This document shows, one piece after another, positions 8,528 through 16,088 of a stretch of DNA of 23,512 bases. A program made the position numbers and the translations under genes. The notes under the pieces were generated by a model. It was given only the letters and a program-made list of their open reading frames with translations. It was not told the DNA's origin and made no database searches. Every line of letters starts with the position of its first letter. Position 1 is the first letter of the stretch. The stretch is from a virus, in the IMG/VR virus record IMGVR_UViG_3300044635_000319, positions 1 to 23,512 of that record; one strand, written 5' to 3'.

Positions 8528-8955
8528 GCCTGTGCCACCGCCCTTGTGAATATCTCAGGTAACTCAAGTTCAATCCTGCCAACAATGCCTTGTGGTGCTT
8601 GCCTTGACCAACCATTTTCAATTCGCTGGGCATAAGGCACATTATTAGCAATGTAATGCACACCAGCCTTGCCATGTGCCGAACTCATTATAGCAGCAAG
8701 AGTCTTTTGCCCTGATGGATCAATATCATTTATGTAACCCACTGGTGGCGAGTTAAAGCCGTACACCCAGTTTCTTCTAAACTGACCGCCAGCGTAACCA
8801 GGTGGTGGCGGGTTTATCCAGTATGAAGGATCACCAACTGGCGAATTAAAGATTGCCCTGTTAGCCACCTCAACAACAACTCGGCGCACAACCTTTTCCA
8901 TTGTCTGCGGCATCGTTTGCTTACACCACTTTGACATATCGGAAGCAAAACTCAC
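8524..8955 (-). CDS. HK97 gp10-like neck/tail completion protein
   Basis: The 143-aa protein starts at GTG overlapping the upstream stop (GTGA). It contains VRRVVVEVANRAIFNSPVGD, then GGQFRRNW, then HYIANNVPYAQRIENGWSRQAPQGIV near the C-terminus. The pattern of NSPV/TPV early, G.l.rsw in the middle and N..pYa..iE.G..q.p.g is the signature of HK97 gp10-type and minor tail connector proteins. It probably sits at the neck joining head to tail. Overlaps on both sides show it is translated within the connector block. Confidence 0.8.
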   Translation of the reverse strand: MSFASDMSKWCKQTMPQTMEKVVRRVVVEVANRAIFNSPVGDPSYWINPPPPGYAGGQFRRNWVYGFNSPPVGYINDIDPSGQKTLAAIMSSAHGKAGVHYIANNVPYAQRIENGWSRQAPQGIVGRIELELPEIFTRAVAQA

Positions 8956-9317
8956 GACAGCCTCACATGCAACTCAAACAGCACATCTGTGCCAGCTGGG
9001 TTGGTTGGCTTAATGGAAACAACCGTATACTGCTCACCCTGAATTGTGTAGATGTCAGTCAGTGCCACTGCCGCTGTTGCATCGAGCAATAGTTTCCTGT
9101 CATTGATTTCCACAAGATTGCCGCGAATGTATTGCTCTGATGTCTTGCTGTAATTAAGCAGTGCGCCTTTTCTTGTGCTGGTTGATGTTGTCGTTGTTGC
9201 AGTACCAGTTGCCGGATCATACGCGCCAACAGTCACTACTGTGCGCGTGACAGACTGCCCTGCTTGAGTCAGCAGGCTAGTCGATACCGCTTGCAAGGCA
9301 ACATAGTCAAAGCTCAT
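8952..9317 (-). CDS. Head closure / head-tail joining protein
   Basis: This 121-aa, beta-rich protein starts at an ATG overlapping the previous stop (ATGA). It has VTVGAYDPATGT, RKGALLNYS, DRKLLLDATAAVAL and YTIQGEQYTVVSIKPTNPAG, as in small head-closure proteins where a stopper domain binds the portal-adaptor ring. Position between the adaptor and the gp10-like gene fits. I assign it from order, size and these strand motifs rather than a clear family hit. Confidence 0.65.
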   Translation of the reverse strand: MSFDYVALQAVSTSLLTQAGQSVTRTVVTVGAYDPATGTATTTTSTSTRKGALLNYSKTSEQYIRGNLVEINDRKLLLDATAAVALTDIYTIQGEQYTVVSIKPTNPAGTDVLFELHVRLS

Positions 9318-10135
9318 TTTCGCACTACCTGATTACGAACATTGCCCAGCAAAGGAGCCAGCCGACCATCTACAGCAGGGAATCTGCGACCCTGAAAACT
9401 ATATTGATCATATTCAACTTCCAGCACATCAACCTTCTGCCGCTTTACAACCTGCCCTTGTTCGCCGTATAGAACACCTGTCAGCGTTGCGTAGGCAAGT
9501 TCAGCCTGTGCTGCTTTGACTTCTTCTGGCACTTCATTCGATGGGTAGTAAAGGAAGCCACCAATCACCTGTGCGCCGTTGCGGGTTATAAACTGGTAGT
9601 CAGCATACTCAACCCAGTTTCTCGGCCAGTCTAGTGCTTGGGTTGTGTTGACACGTTCGCCTTTCCACCGCATCCGGTACTTTTCAACCAGGTACTCAGC
9701 AGATTTGACCATTGCTGCTTTTTTCTCGCCTATGCTCAAATTACCCCAGACCTGATTGCCGCGTCTCGCATGGTAATCGTTAGCATAGTTGATTGTTGCA
9801 TAGCTGACAGCATCAGACTTTGCAGTGCCGTCCTCAACAATAAACCAGTCATCAGGTATCGTTACTGTCTCAGCACTAATGGCTGGCAATGAGTCCCCGC
9901 TGTTGTTGGTAGCGATAACCCGAACCCTGAGCGTATAACCTGTGTCGTTGGCAGTGATAATGTATTGGTTGTTAGTTGCGCCTGCAATATCAACAATGCT
10001 GTCGTTGACTCGCTGCCACTGGAAAGCAAAGCTCGTTGGTGTCGGCGACCATGTGCCAGTTGTTGCCGTCAGTGTATAACCGACCTCAACTGTGCCGCTG
10101 ATTACTGGTAAAACGCTGTTGACAGGAACGGCCAT
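9314..10135 (-). CDS. Head-tail adaptor with N-terminal Ig-like domain and DnaT-like connector domain
   Basis: The 273-aa protein has two parts. Residues about 2-94 are an Ig-like domain of the surface type (LPVISGTVEVGYTLTATTGT, FAFQWQRVND, IAGATNNQYIITANDTG, LRVRVIATN). Residues about 95-273 are the connector often labelled DnaT-like (VEDGTAKSDAVSYATINYAN, then RWKGERVNTTQALDWPR, and a C-terminal DGRLAPLL). Usual connectors of this family lack the Ig part, so this is a fusion. The start ATG overlaps the previous stop (TGATG). The connector domain would form the ring under the portal; the Ig domain would project outward and may decorate the neck. The functional statement is inferred. Confidence 0.8.
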   Translation of the reverse strand: MAVPVNSVLPVISGTVEVGYTLTATTGTWSPTPTSFAFQWQRVNDSIVDIAGATNNQYIITANDTGYTLRVRVIATNNSGDSLPAISAETVTIPDDWFIVEDGTAKSDAVSYATINYANDYHARRGNQVWGNLSIGEKKAAMVKSAEYLVEKYRMRWKGERVNTTQALDWPRNWVEYADYQFITRNGAQVIGGFLYYPSNEVPEEVKAAQAELAYATLTGVLYGEQGQVVKRQKVDVLEVEYDQYSFQGRRFPAVDGRLAPLLGNVRNQVVRK

Positions 10136-10317
10136 CAGATCACCTCAATCGACCCATGTTTGATTTGCAAACGGTAGTCGTTTAGCCTGCCAGTAAATGT
10201 TTCGCCCACTTCTTTGCCATCAACAGGACGCACAACCTTAAGCATCACAGCATCACCTGATGGCTGCTCTACCTGCTCAACAACGTCTGCTGTTTTACGC
10301 TTTGTCGGTTTTTTCAT
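10135..10317 (-). CDS. Small unknown protein, 60 aa
   Basis: I place the start at ATG 10317, with GGAG 10 nt upstream; a TTG three codons earlier is too close to that site. The protein begins MKKPTKRKTADVVEQ and ends GRLNDYRLQIKHGSIEVI. It has a basic N-terminus and a short beta-like C-terminus, with no membrane segment. It overlaps the DUF115-like gene by 23 nt and the adaptor start by 1 nt, so it is translated within the head operon. I do not recognise the family; a small capsid-associated or connector accessory protein is possible. Confidence 0.7.
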   Translation of the reverse strand: MKKPTKRKTADVVEQVEQPSGDAVMLKVVRPVDGKEVGETFTGRLNDYRLQIKHGSIEVI

Positions 10318-11008
10318 CAGGTACAATCTCCAGTGATTTATGCTTTATCTGTCGCCGCACTTCAAACTCTGGCAACGTCAGTATTGTTCCAATAGGCCAT
10401 TCACAGCCGCGATAAGTGAATAGTGATTTAACTCTAACCTTAACGCAGCCATCTCTTGCGTCACCTAGTATCTCAGGAATTGCAAATTTATCAAAATTCT
10501 CTGTTATTTCGTGCTTTGGATACATTCCAATCAATGCCCCAGAGGCAACACGAACCTGACAACGCACCTCTGGCACAAAGAATTTGTGCATATCAATAAT
10601 TTTCTTGTCGCCATTATAGCAATCATATCCTGCGATTATAACAGGATGCGCCCCCATTAGGTACGCCACCCAGACTGCCATTACTCCAGAATTAAACATT
10701 CTTGGATAACCAGGCCACTTGTGCATCTGATACTGACCCCAGTGCCACGGTGATATTACCGGCGCATCAGAGTATTGCCTTAGGAAATGCCGCATCTCAC
10801 CCTTGTTTGCTGTGTGGATGTTGTCCATGCAAACAATATAATCAACAGGCTTTAGCTTTGCCCCGTGATTGTTGACGCTTATCCAGATGTCTGCCTCGAT
10901 GCCTTCAATATCCGATTGCAGGGTCTTGCCGCCACCCATGACGCAGATTCTTTTCCCAGCATGACGCATGATCAGGTCAGCCAGTGGAGCAGTTGGTTCA
11001 AAGTGCAT
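10295..11008 (-). CDS. MptE/DUF115-like Rossmann protein, probably sugar-related
   Basis: The 237-aa protein starts at ATG 11008, overlapping the glycosyltransferase stop by 11 nt. Residues 20-28 (RICVMGGGK) are a Gly-rich nucleotide-binding loop. Residues 40-60 (DIWISVNN...VDYIVCMD) and 106-131 (NSGVMAVWVAYLMGAHPVII, then AGYDCY) match the layout of the DUF115/MptE-like family. In that family NSG..A..LA...G..PIIL.G.D is the core, and members include flagellin glycosylation factors (Maf) and a pterin pyrophosphokinase. With a glycosyltransferase and methyltransferase next to it, a role in handling a sugar or sugar nucleotide is plausible. The family match is moderate and the substrate unknown. 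Confidence 0.55.
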   Translation of the reverse strand: MHFEPTAPLADLIMRHAGKRICVMGGGKTLQSDIEGIEADIWISVNNHGAKLKPVDYIVCMDNIHTANKGEMRHFLRQYSDAPVISPWHWGQYQMHKWPGYPRMFNSGVMAVWVAYLMGAHPVIIAGYDCYNGDKKIIDMHKFFVPEVRCQVRVASGALIGMYPKHEITENFDKFAIPEILGDARDGCVKVRVKSLFTYRGCEWPIGTILTLPEFEVRRQIKHKSLEIVPDEKTDKA

Positions 11009-11552
11009 GTTCTATGTCCCACGGTCTGGGTTTGCCGTGATAGCACACCACATTGGCATCTTGTGGAATTCCATTAGTGCAATGCCTTTTATAGCTGTAC
11101 ACCTTTGCAATGCGCTGCCATCGTTTTGCTGTGTGCAGGTGCTGGTTCAAATAGCCCTGATCACCGAGCGTTATATTCTGGCTGATGTGTTTGCCTGGTG
11201 ATTTAATCCAGTGATCCCAAATTTTAAATCTTGTTTGCTCGGTAAGGTACATCAGGCCGGAACCAATCACATCAGGGTTACCAAAGTCAGTCAGCACACA
11301 ATCGCCTTCTGGTATTTCAGGCATCTGGATAACCGTTGTATCGAGGTCAAAATAGAAAATGTCGCCTTCAATATCTGGGCGAAACATCTCCATTTTGCAC
11401 CACCATGACGGCCAGTTGTAGTGCATTGGTATGACAGGCAGACCATGTATAAACACATCGGATATGCAAAAAAGGTCAGGAACCATGCTGGCAAGTCGCC
11501 GCACATGTTCTGGGTTAAAATCGCCACCTGATTTAAGAACGCAAAGATTCAT
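10998..11552 (-). CDS. GT-A fold glycosyltransferase (GT8-like)
   Basis: The 184-aa protein starts at ATG 11552, 20 nt inside the methyltransferase gene; a TTG one codon earlier is less likely. Residues 1-10 (MNLCVLKSGG) form the first Rossmann strand. FYFDLDTTV carries D69-L70-D71, the DxD metal/nucleotide-sugar motif. GDQGYLNQ around D131 matches the acceptor-side motif. CYHGKPRPW (170-178) matches the H..G..KPW end motif of GT8 enzymes. It is shorter than cellular GT8 proteins (about 300 aa), as phage versions often are. It should transfer a sugar from a nucleotide sugar in the cytoplasm; the acceptor (capsid, glycan or DNA) is not visible. Confidence 0.75.
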   Translation of the reverse strand: MNLCVLKSGGDFNPEHVRRLASMVPDLFCISDVFIHGLPVIPMHYNWPSWWCKMEMFRPDIEGDIFYFDLDTTVIQMPEIPEGDCVLTDFGNPDVIGSGLMYLTEQTRFKIWDHWIKSPGKHISQNITLGDQGYLNQHLHTAKRWQRIAKVYSYKRHCTNGIPQDANVVCYHGKPRPWDIEHAL

Positions 11553-12081
11553 CAAACACCGCCAGCGTCAGGTCGCAGCCGTAGCGCGGATATTGTACGT
11601 TGATAACCTGATACGGTCTTTGGATCATCTCAGCGTATTCTGACAGCTCACGATTAAAGACAGGCGGGTTGCCTGGTCTTCGCCATTGTCTGCCCATGAT
11701 CTCGCCAATCACTATTCGCTTGTATTGCTTTGCCAAACTGATCACGTTTTCTATTTCGTAGTCAGGCACATGTAGCAAGACAGTGTACGCAAGAAACGTA
11801 TAGGCATGATAGATGTAGCCTATGGCATGATCATCGGTATATTGATAAGACGGATTGTTTAGTCTCGCTGCTTTGATTGCAGAATAGTTTATGTCGTAGC
11901 CAACATATTGATCAGAATTAAAAGCTGGCGCAAGCCGACCATCGCCGCAGCCAAACTCGAAAACATAACCTTTGATTGCTTTTTGTAAGGCAGGAAACAG
12001 ATTTACTTCGGGGAATCGTTCGCCCAGCGGAGTAATGTGCTGCAACTTTTCATTGCTCGCCCAATACTCCGCTGGAGTCAC
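11533..12081 (-). CDS. Class I SAM-dependent methyltransferase
   Basis: The 182-aa protein starts at GTG 12081, two bases after the major capsid stop, with no strong ribosome site, so it probably depends on coupling. Motif I is VFEFGCGDGRL (residues 40-50). The acidic ribose-binding residue is D63 in YVGYDINYSAI. A motif IV region follows, with TFLAYTVLLHV in place of the usual acidic D.v....vleHv. There is no DPPY/NPPF motif, so it is not a typical DNA adenine or amino-cytosine methylase. Small-molecule, sugar or protein methylation fits better. It overlaps the glycosyltransferase by 20 nt. Confidence 0.78.
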   Translation of the reverse strand: MTPAEYWASNEKLQHITPLGERFPEVNLFPALQKAIKGYVFEFGCGDGRLAPAFNSDQYVGYDINYSAIKAARLNNPSYQYTDDHAIGYIYHAYTFLAYTVLLHVPDYEIENVISLAKQYKRIVIGEIMGRQWRRPGNPPVFNRELSEYAEMIQRPYQVINVQYPRYGCDLTLAVFDESLRS

Positions 12082-12083
12082 GT

Positions 12084-13052
12084 TTAAGCAGCCTGACCCA
12101 GTGTCAACACGCCAGCAGTGTGCTTCACGCTGGTAGCGATCTTGGTCCAGTTGCTGCCAGTGCCAAGCTCTGCATCAGTCGGTGATGCAACAGACTTGCT
12201 CCAAGCGTAGCCCTTCAGACCCAGACCAAACGTGTAGTCAGCCTGCATGGTAGTCTTGATGCGCTGACTGCCGTTGCTGGTTTCTACGTTGGTGATCAGG
12301 TCGCCAGCATCGTGTACAACAATGCCGCTTTGTGCCAGTGACAGAATCTTGATGTCATTGGTGGAAGTTGCAGGAGTCTCACGCAGTGCAGGAGCGTCAG
12401 TCACAACGATACGCTTGCCCAGAATCTCGACAACAGTCACAGTGCCAGCTTGGAAAAGCTCTGCGCCGTTAGTCAGGTTCTGACCGATCAGCTTGTGATA
12501 CATCACGCCGTCCATCACATCACACACCAGCAACTGGCTGGAATCGCCAAACAGTGCGTGTGAGTTGTTGATGTCGTTGTAGGTCAGATCACGGCCAGTG
12601 CCGATGTCATTCGTGACCGTTGCGCCGAGGTTCTCCATTGCAGCGATTGCTGATGCGATACCAGCGTTCAGCATGTCACGCAGCATTGCCTCAGCCATGT
12701 TGCGGGAGATAACTTCAACAGCAATAGTCGGGTTATCACCGACCCAACGCAGTTGTGAAGGTTCCCACTCAATTGGACCAAAACCGCCAGCAACCTTTGC
12801 AGTCACATGCTCAAGCTGTGCAAGCTGAGTGCTTGATGCGCTGGTGTTGGTGGCGTAGCGATCTACACGGCGTTGTGCGCTGTGCAGGCTGGAGAACATT
12901 GACTTCAGGAAGAAGTCGCCGTCAAAGCCTTGCGTAGACAACTGGATGCCGCCGTTGCTGGCTGCGTTAAATTTCTCGACCATTTGGGCAACAGTTTCAA
13001 TTGTTGCTTCTCGGACGTACTCGTTAAACACTTTCATGTTGGTTAGAGCCAT
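12084..13052 (-). CDS. Major capsid protein
   Basis: The 322-aa protein follows the scaffold gene and has the strong ribosome site AGAGG 8 nt before ATG. The N-terminal stretch (VREATIETVAQMVEKFNAAS) and the central region (IEWEPSQLRWVGDNPTIAVE, MAEAMLRDMLNAGIASAIAA) fit a coat protein with a long N-arm, E-loop and helical P-domain spine. A late strand block (VTVVEILGKRIVVTDAPALR) follows. The HK97 fold is inferred from position and pattern. The C-terminus (ASPTDAELGTGSNWTKIATS) is like that of related phage coats. It assembles on the scaffold. Confidence 0.82.
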   Translation of the reverse strand: MALTNMKVFNEYVREATIETVAQMVEKFNAASNGGIQLSTQGFDGDFFLKSMFSSLHSAQRRVDRYATNTSASSTQLAQLEHVTAKVAGGFGPIEWEPSQLRWVGDNPTIAVEVISRNMAEAMLRDMLNAGIASAIAAMENLGATVTNDIGTGRDLTYNDINNSHALFGDSSQLLVCDVMDGVMYHKLIGQNLTNGAELFQAGTVTVVEILGKRIVVTDAPALRETPATSTNDIKILSLAQSGIVVHDAGDLITNVETSNGSQRIKTTMQADYTFGLGLKGYAWSKSVASPTDAELGTGSNWTKIATSVKHTAGVLTLGQAA

Positions 13053-13069
13053 GATAATTACCTCTTAGG

Positions 13070-13687
13070 TTATGGCGTTAAGTCAGGGAATTTTGTGGCG
13101 AAATATGCTGCTCGTTCAACAGGTGAGCCATCAATTCTGCCTTTTATCGAGGCAGCCCCGCCGCCATTTCCACCAGTGGCTCCACCACCAGAGTTTGCAG
13201 GTGCTTGGACAAAATGCTTGCCTTCGTCACCCGCTGCCCATTCCTTCACATAGTCCGAAAGGGCTTTATCACCGATCTTTGCAATTCGCGCATCACCTTC
13301 GACAACGATTTGCACATTTTCCTTCAACATGGCCTGTACTGCTTTCAGGTGTGTTGGGTTTGTCACTCCAGCCTTAGACAGCTCTGCTGTAAGGCCGTTT
13401 TGTATCAAAAGCTGGCGAGTGTATTTTGACTCTGAGTCTAGAGCATTGCTTTTCTCTTCAAAATTCTTGGACAAATCTTTGTACTGCTTTTGCAGTGTTG
13501 CGTTATCAGCTTGCGACTTTTCTAGCGCAGCCTCTAAACGCTCAACCTCTGCTGGATCAACGGACTTGCCGTTGCGCTCGTTTCTCTTCAAGTCTGCCAA
13601 CAACTGCTTGTTATGGTTCTTTAAGCCTTCAGTAGCAGTAGCAACCGCCTCGTCAACTATTGCTTTTATTTCTGGTGTTATTTCCAT
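13070..13687 (-). CDS. Capsid scaffold protein
   Basis: I choose the ATG at 13687 (205 aa, starting MEITPEIKAIV) because AGGGG lies about 7 nt upstream; an ATG six codons earlier is too close to its AGAGG. Residues about 30-105 form a heptad-rich coiled coil (VERLEAALEKSQADNATLQK, YKDLSKNFEEKSNALDSE). A Gly-rich linker (GGGATGGNGGG) follows. The C-terminal segment (SPVERAAYFATKFP) is the probable capsid-binding tail, as in SPP1-type and DUF4355-type scaffolds. It is expected inside the procapsid and to leave before DNA packaging. Confidence 0.82.
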   Translation of the reverse strand: MEITPEIKAIVDEAVATATEGLKNHNKQLLADLKRNERNGKSVDPAEVERLEAALEKSQADNATLQKQYKDLSKNFEEKSNALDSESKYTRQLLIQNGLTAELSKAGVTNPTHLKAVQAMLKENVQIVVEGDARIAKIGDKALSDYVKEWAAGDEGKHFVQAPANSGGGATGGNGGGAASIKGRIDGSPVERAAYFATKFPDLTP

Positions 13688-13716
13688 CGTTTGACCCCTG
13701 GTCATGGCCTCTGGCC

Positions 13717-14691
13717 TTAATTGTTTCTCTCTTTAAGCTGTGCAATCGTTAATGGCCTACCTCTGCCATTGACTAAATCGTTCAGCGTTATCTCACCTTT
13801 ACGATACATCTCTGCGCGACCTTTGCCAAGTATATCATCTTGACGATCTTGCGTCTGCCGTGATAGCCAGCCCTCAAAAGTCAGTGAAGCCTTGACCTGT
13901 CCTGTCTCTGACGCTCTTGTTCCACCAGGCTCGCCATCAAGCACAACCGGAATCAACAAGCATCGGCAGTTAAAGTGCAGCGGGTAACTTGGCATTGGCG
14001 AACTGTGACCGCCATAGGGTTTGCCAGACTTCTGCCACTCTTTACCATCTAATGGCGCACAGACTAAACAGGTGCGCGAATCAAGTGTTGCGACTGCCCT
14101 ATAACGCAGGACGATGTCATCATTGTCCTCCATCACCTTCATGCGAGCATCGTTGGCAATGGTCGCTGTCGATGTCTGCACCAGTGCCGCTGCGTTGCTG
14201 CGCGATACATCCATGACTTGGCGCACACGGTTTATGATCTGCGCGTTAGTCTCAGCCCCTGCAATACCTTGCCTCACTGCTGCCGCAAACTTAAATTGTA
14301 CATCAGCAGACTGCTTTGCCCAAAATGCACCCTGTGTCGCACCTTGAATAACAGCATCGGTTGCTATTTTATCCAAGACTGCTGCTGCTGGCAAAACAGC
14401 GTCTCTGCTAATGGATGACGCAGTTACTTGTGCTGCGACCTTTGCAATCTCATCGGTATCTGATATTGACTGAATGGCGATACGGTCATAATACTTTTCT
14501 ATCAGAGCCTGTGCTTCTTTTAATTGCTTGTTTGCCCTTGCCCTGCCCCACTCGGTCATCTCGCCTGCGAGTTTGCCAATCAGCTCACGTTCTAACTGGC
14601 GCAGAATGCGGATTACGTTCTGACTGACACCTTCAGATGCCCTGAAAATGTCCAGCTGTAACGCAACTGCCGCATCAAATTGTTTGTTCAT
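13717..14691 (-). CDS. MuF/SPP1 gp7-type minor head protein
   Basis: The ATG at 14691 overlaps the portal stop by one base (TGATG), giving 324 aa. The C-terminal half holds the SPP1 gp7 morphogenesis domain: RVRQVMDVSRSNAAALVQTS, then ATLDSRTCLVCAPLDGKEW with C208 and C211, then YPLHFNCRC with H239, C242 and C244, a likely zinc-binding set. The N-terminal 100 residues are helical. Proteins of this family bind the portal inside the procapsid and are often ejected with DNA. No toxin domain is fused to its C-terminus, unlike polymorphic MuF toxins. Confidence 0.88.
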   Translation of the reverse strand: MNKQFDAAVALQLDIFRASEGVSQNVIRILRQLERELIGKLAGEMTEWGRARANKQLKEAQALIEKYYDRIAIQSISDTDEIAKVAAQVTASSISRDAVLPAAAVLDKIATDAVIQGATQGAFWAKQSADVQFKFAAAVRQGIAGAETNAQIINRVRQVMDVSRSNAAALVQTSTATIANDARMKVMEDNDDIVLRYRAVATLDSRTCLVCAPLDGKEWQKSGKPYGGHSSPMPSYPLHFNCRCLLIPVVLDGEPGGTRASETGQVKASLTFEGWLSRQTQDRQDDILGKGRAEMYRKGEITLNDLVNGRGRPLTIAQLKERNN

Positions 14692-16088
14692 CAATCAATC
14701 CGCTGGCTGTTTATCCGTTCCTGCTCAACTTCAAAAGTGACACCCTGAGCAATGATTTCACCATCTTGCAAGTTATCGAACAAGGTCTGGTTAGAGATTG
14801 CGCCTGATTGCCAGGAGCCGATAAGTGCAGTCAATTCCTGTGCTGACATTCTGATTGGTACAAAGTCGTTGTTAAGAGTATATGCAACAGGTGCATTAAA
14901 CCCAGCCCAACGCAAAAACGTAGTCAGTGCATTAGTGACTGTAATGTTCATGACCTGAGTCATTGCCGCCAGTTGCGACTGTTCACCCGATTGCCTTGTT
15001 TTCTGCGTTTCTGCTGATTCGACACTAGACTTCTGCCCTTCCAGCATTCTTGCGCCAAGCACTGCCATCTGTGATTTTTTATCTTCAAGGTTCGTTCGCA
15101 GAGCAGGGAAGTCGCCTGTTGTTTCAACGTAAAATGCCTTCGCCATCGGGTCTGGCAGGCAGTTTGCTGACGTTCCACCCAATGTGATAGGCGGGTCACC
15201 TTGTTCCATTCTGTGACCAGTGATAAACAAAGTTGGTAAGCCTGAGAAGTGACAAGCGTGTTCATAGTCAGATGTGACCATGTAGTGCGCCAGGTTCATA
15301 TCAACTAAATCCAGCAGCGGAGGTGAGCTGACTGCGGAACTTATGGAGTCAACACCAGCAAAGTAAAAAGGTATTCTTCGCATCGGCTGATTGTTCATCA
15401 ACGGATATAAATCTTCACCAATCTGATTATCGGCATTATCAACTCGCTGGTACACTCGTTGGCGGTATCCTTCAGGCGTTAAATCAAGCACCCTGAAAAC
15501 TGTCTGCATCTCGTGTGAATATGGGTTCTGCTCCATAGCTTTTTCTTCTTGCAAAACTACAAGTGTTAGAACTTCCGCGCCATTAATTCGGGTTGTGCGC
15601 CAGTTGATTATTGCTTTTTCAGTATAGTGAGCCATTAAAGGTTGCCCACCTAACAGTTCTGCGCCAGCAAGAGTAAACCCGCCAGGGTTAGCAATGGGCG
15701 GGTAATCAACAAGAATGCCACTTCTGCCTGTCTTAAGCACACGCTCAAATATGCTCTGAACAAAGACATCAAGTGGTGTGCCAGCTAGATCAACATTATC
15801 TATAAAACGCTTTGCACCTGCTGGTGCAACAATGTTTGATGGCTTGCGAAATACCATACCCTTCAGGCCAGAGATGGTTCGCCAAGTAGCATTAAAAAAT
15901 GGAGTTCTCTTCAGCCTTGTCTCGTAGTCGTTTTGCTCTTCAAAGCGCAATCTTGGCAGATAAGCAGTATTTTTCTCATGGATTTTATACTGGCCTTCTG
16001 AGGCATCAATGCACCGATCCCACAAAGGCAGGTTCTTTTCATAAGCCGGATGTGGCGTTGATACGCCGGTATAGTTCTTTGTGATCAT
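14691..16088 (-). CDS. Portal protein (DUF4055 type)
   Basis: The 465-aa protein starts at an ATG overlapping the terminase stop by 4 nt (ATGA). The N-terminal HPAYEKNLPLWDRCIDASEG and YLPRLRFEEQNDYETRLKRT, then FFNATWRTISGLKGMVFRKP, then GRSGILVDYPP, are the recognisable DUF4055 portal pattern. The C-terminal part has the long helical stem (KSSVESAETQKTRQSGEQSQ). It would form the dodecameric ring at one capsid vertex through which the terminase pumps DNA. Terminase and MuF neighbours agree. The length is normal for the family. Confidence 0.9.
   Translation of the reverse strand: MITKNYTGVSTPHPAYEKNLPLWDRCIDASEGQYKIHEKNTAYLPRLRFEEQNDYETRLKRTPFFNATWRTISGLKGMVFRKPSNIVAPAGAKRFIDNVDLAGTPLDVFVQSIFERVLKTGRSGILVDYPPIANPGGFTLAGAELLGGQPLMAHYTEKAIINWRTTRINGAEVLTLVVLQEEKAMEQNPYSHEMQTVFRVLDLTPEGYRQRVYQRVDNADNQIGEDLYPLMNNQPMRRIPFYFAGVDSISSAVSSPPLLDLVDMNLAHYMVTSDYEHACHFSGLPTLFITGHRMEQGDPPITLGGTSANCLPDPMAKAFYVETTGDFPALRTNLEDKKSQMAVLGARMLEGQKSSVESAETQKTRQSGEQSQLAAMTQVMNITVTNALTTFLRWAGFNAPVAYTLNNDFVPIRMSAQELTALIGSWQSGAISNQTLFDNLQDGEIIAQGVTFEVEQERINSQRID

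Noticed and set aside
11533-12081. Methyltransferase as an orphan DNA (restriction-type) methylase
   Set aside because: Motif I is present but no DPPY/NPPF or cytosine-methylase PC motif is visible, and its neighbours are sugar-related.
13688-13716. GGCCAGAGGCC mini-hairpin between the MuF and scaffold genes
   Set aside because: It has only 4 bp of stem and a 3-nt loop with no T-run; too weak to call a terminator or regulator.
13717-14691. MuF protein as a polymorphic toxin carrier
   Set aside because: The sequence ends about 80 residues after the CRC motif with no extra C-terminal domain.
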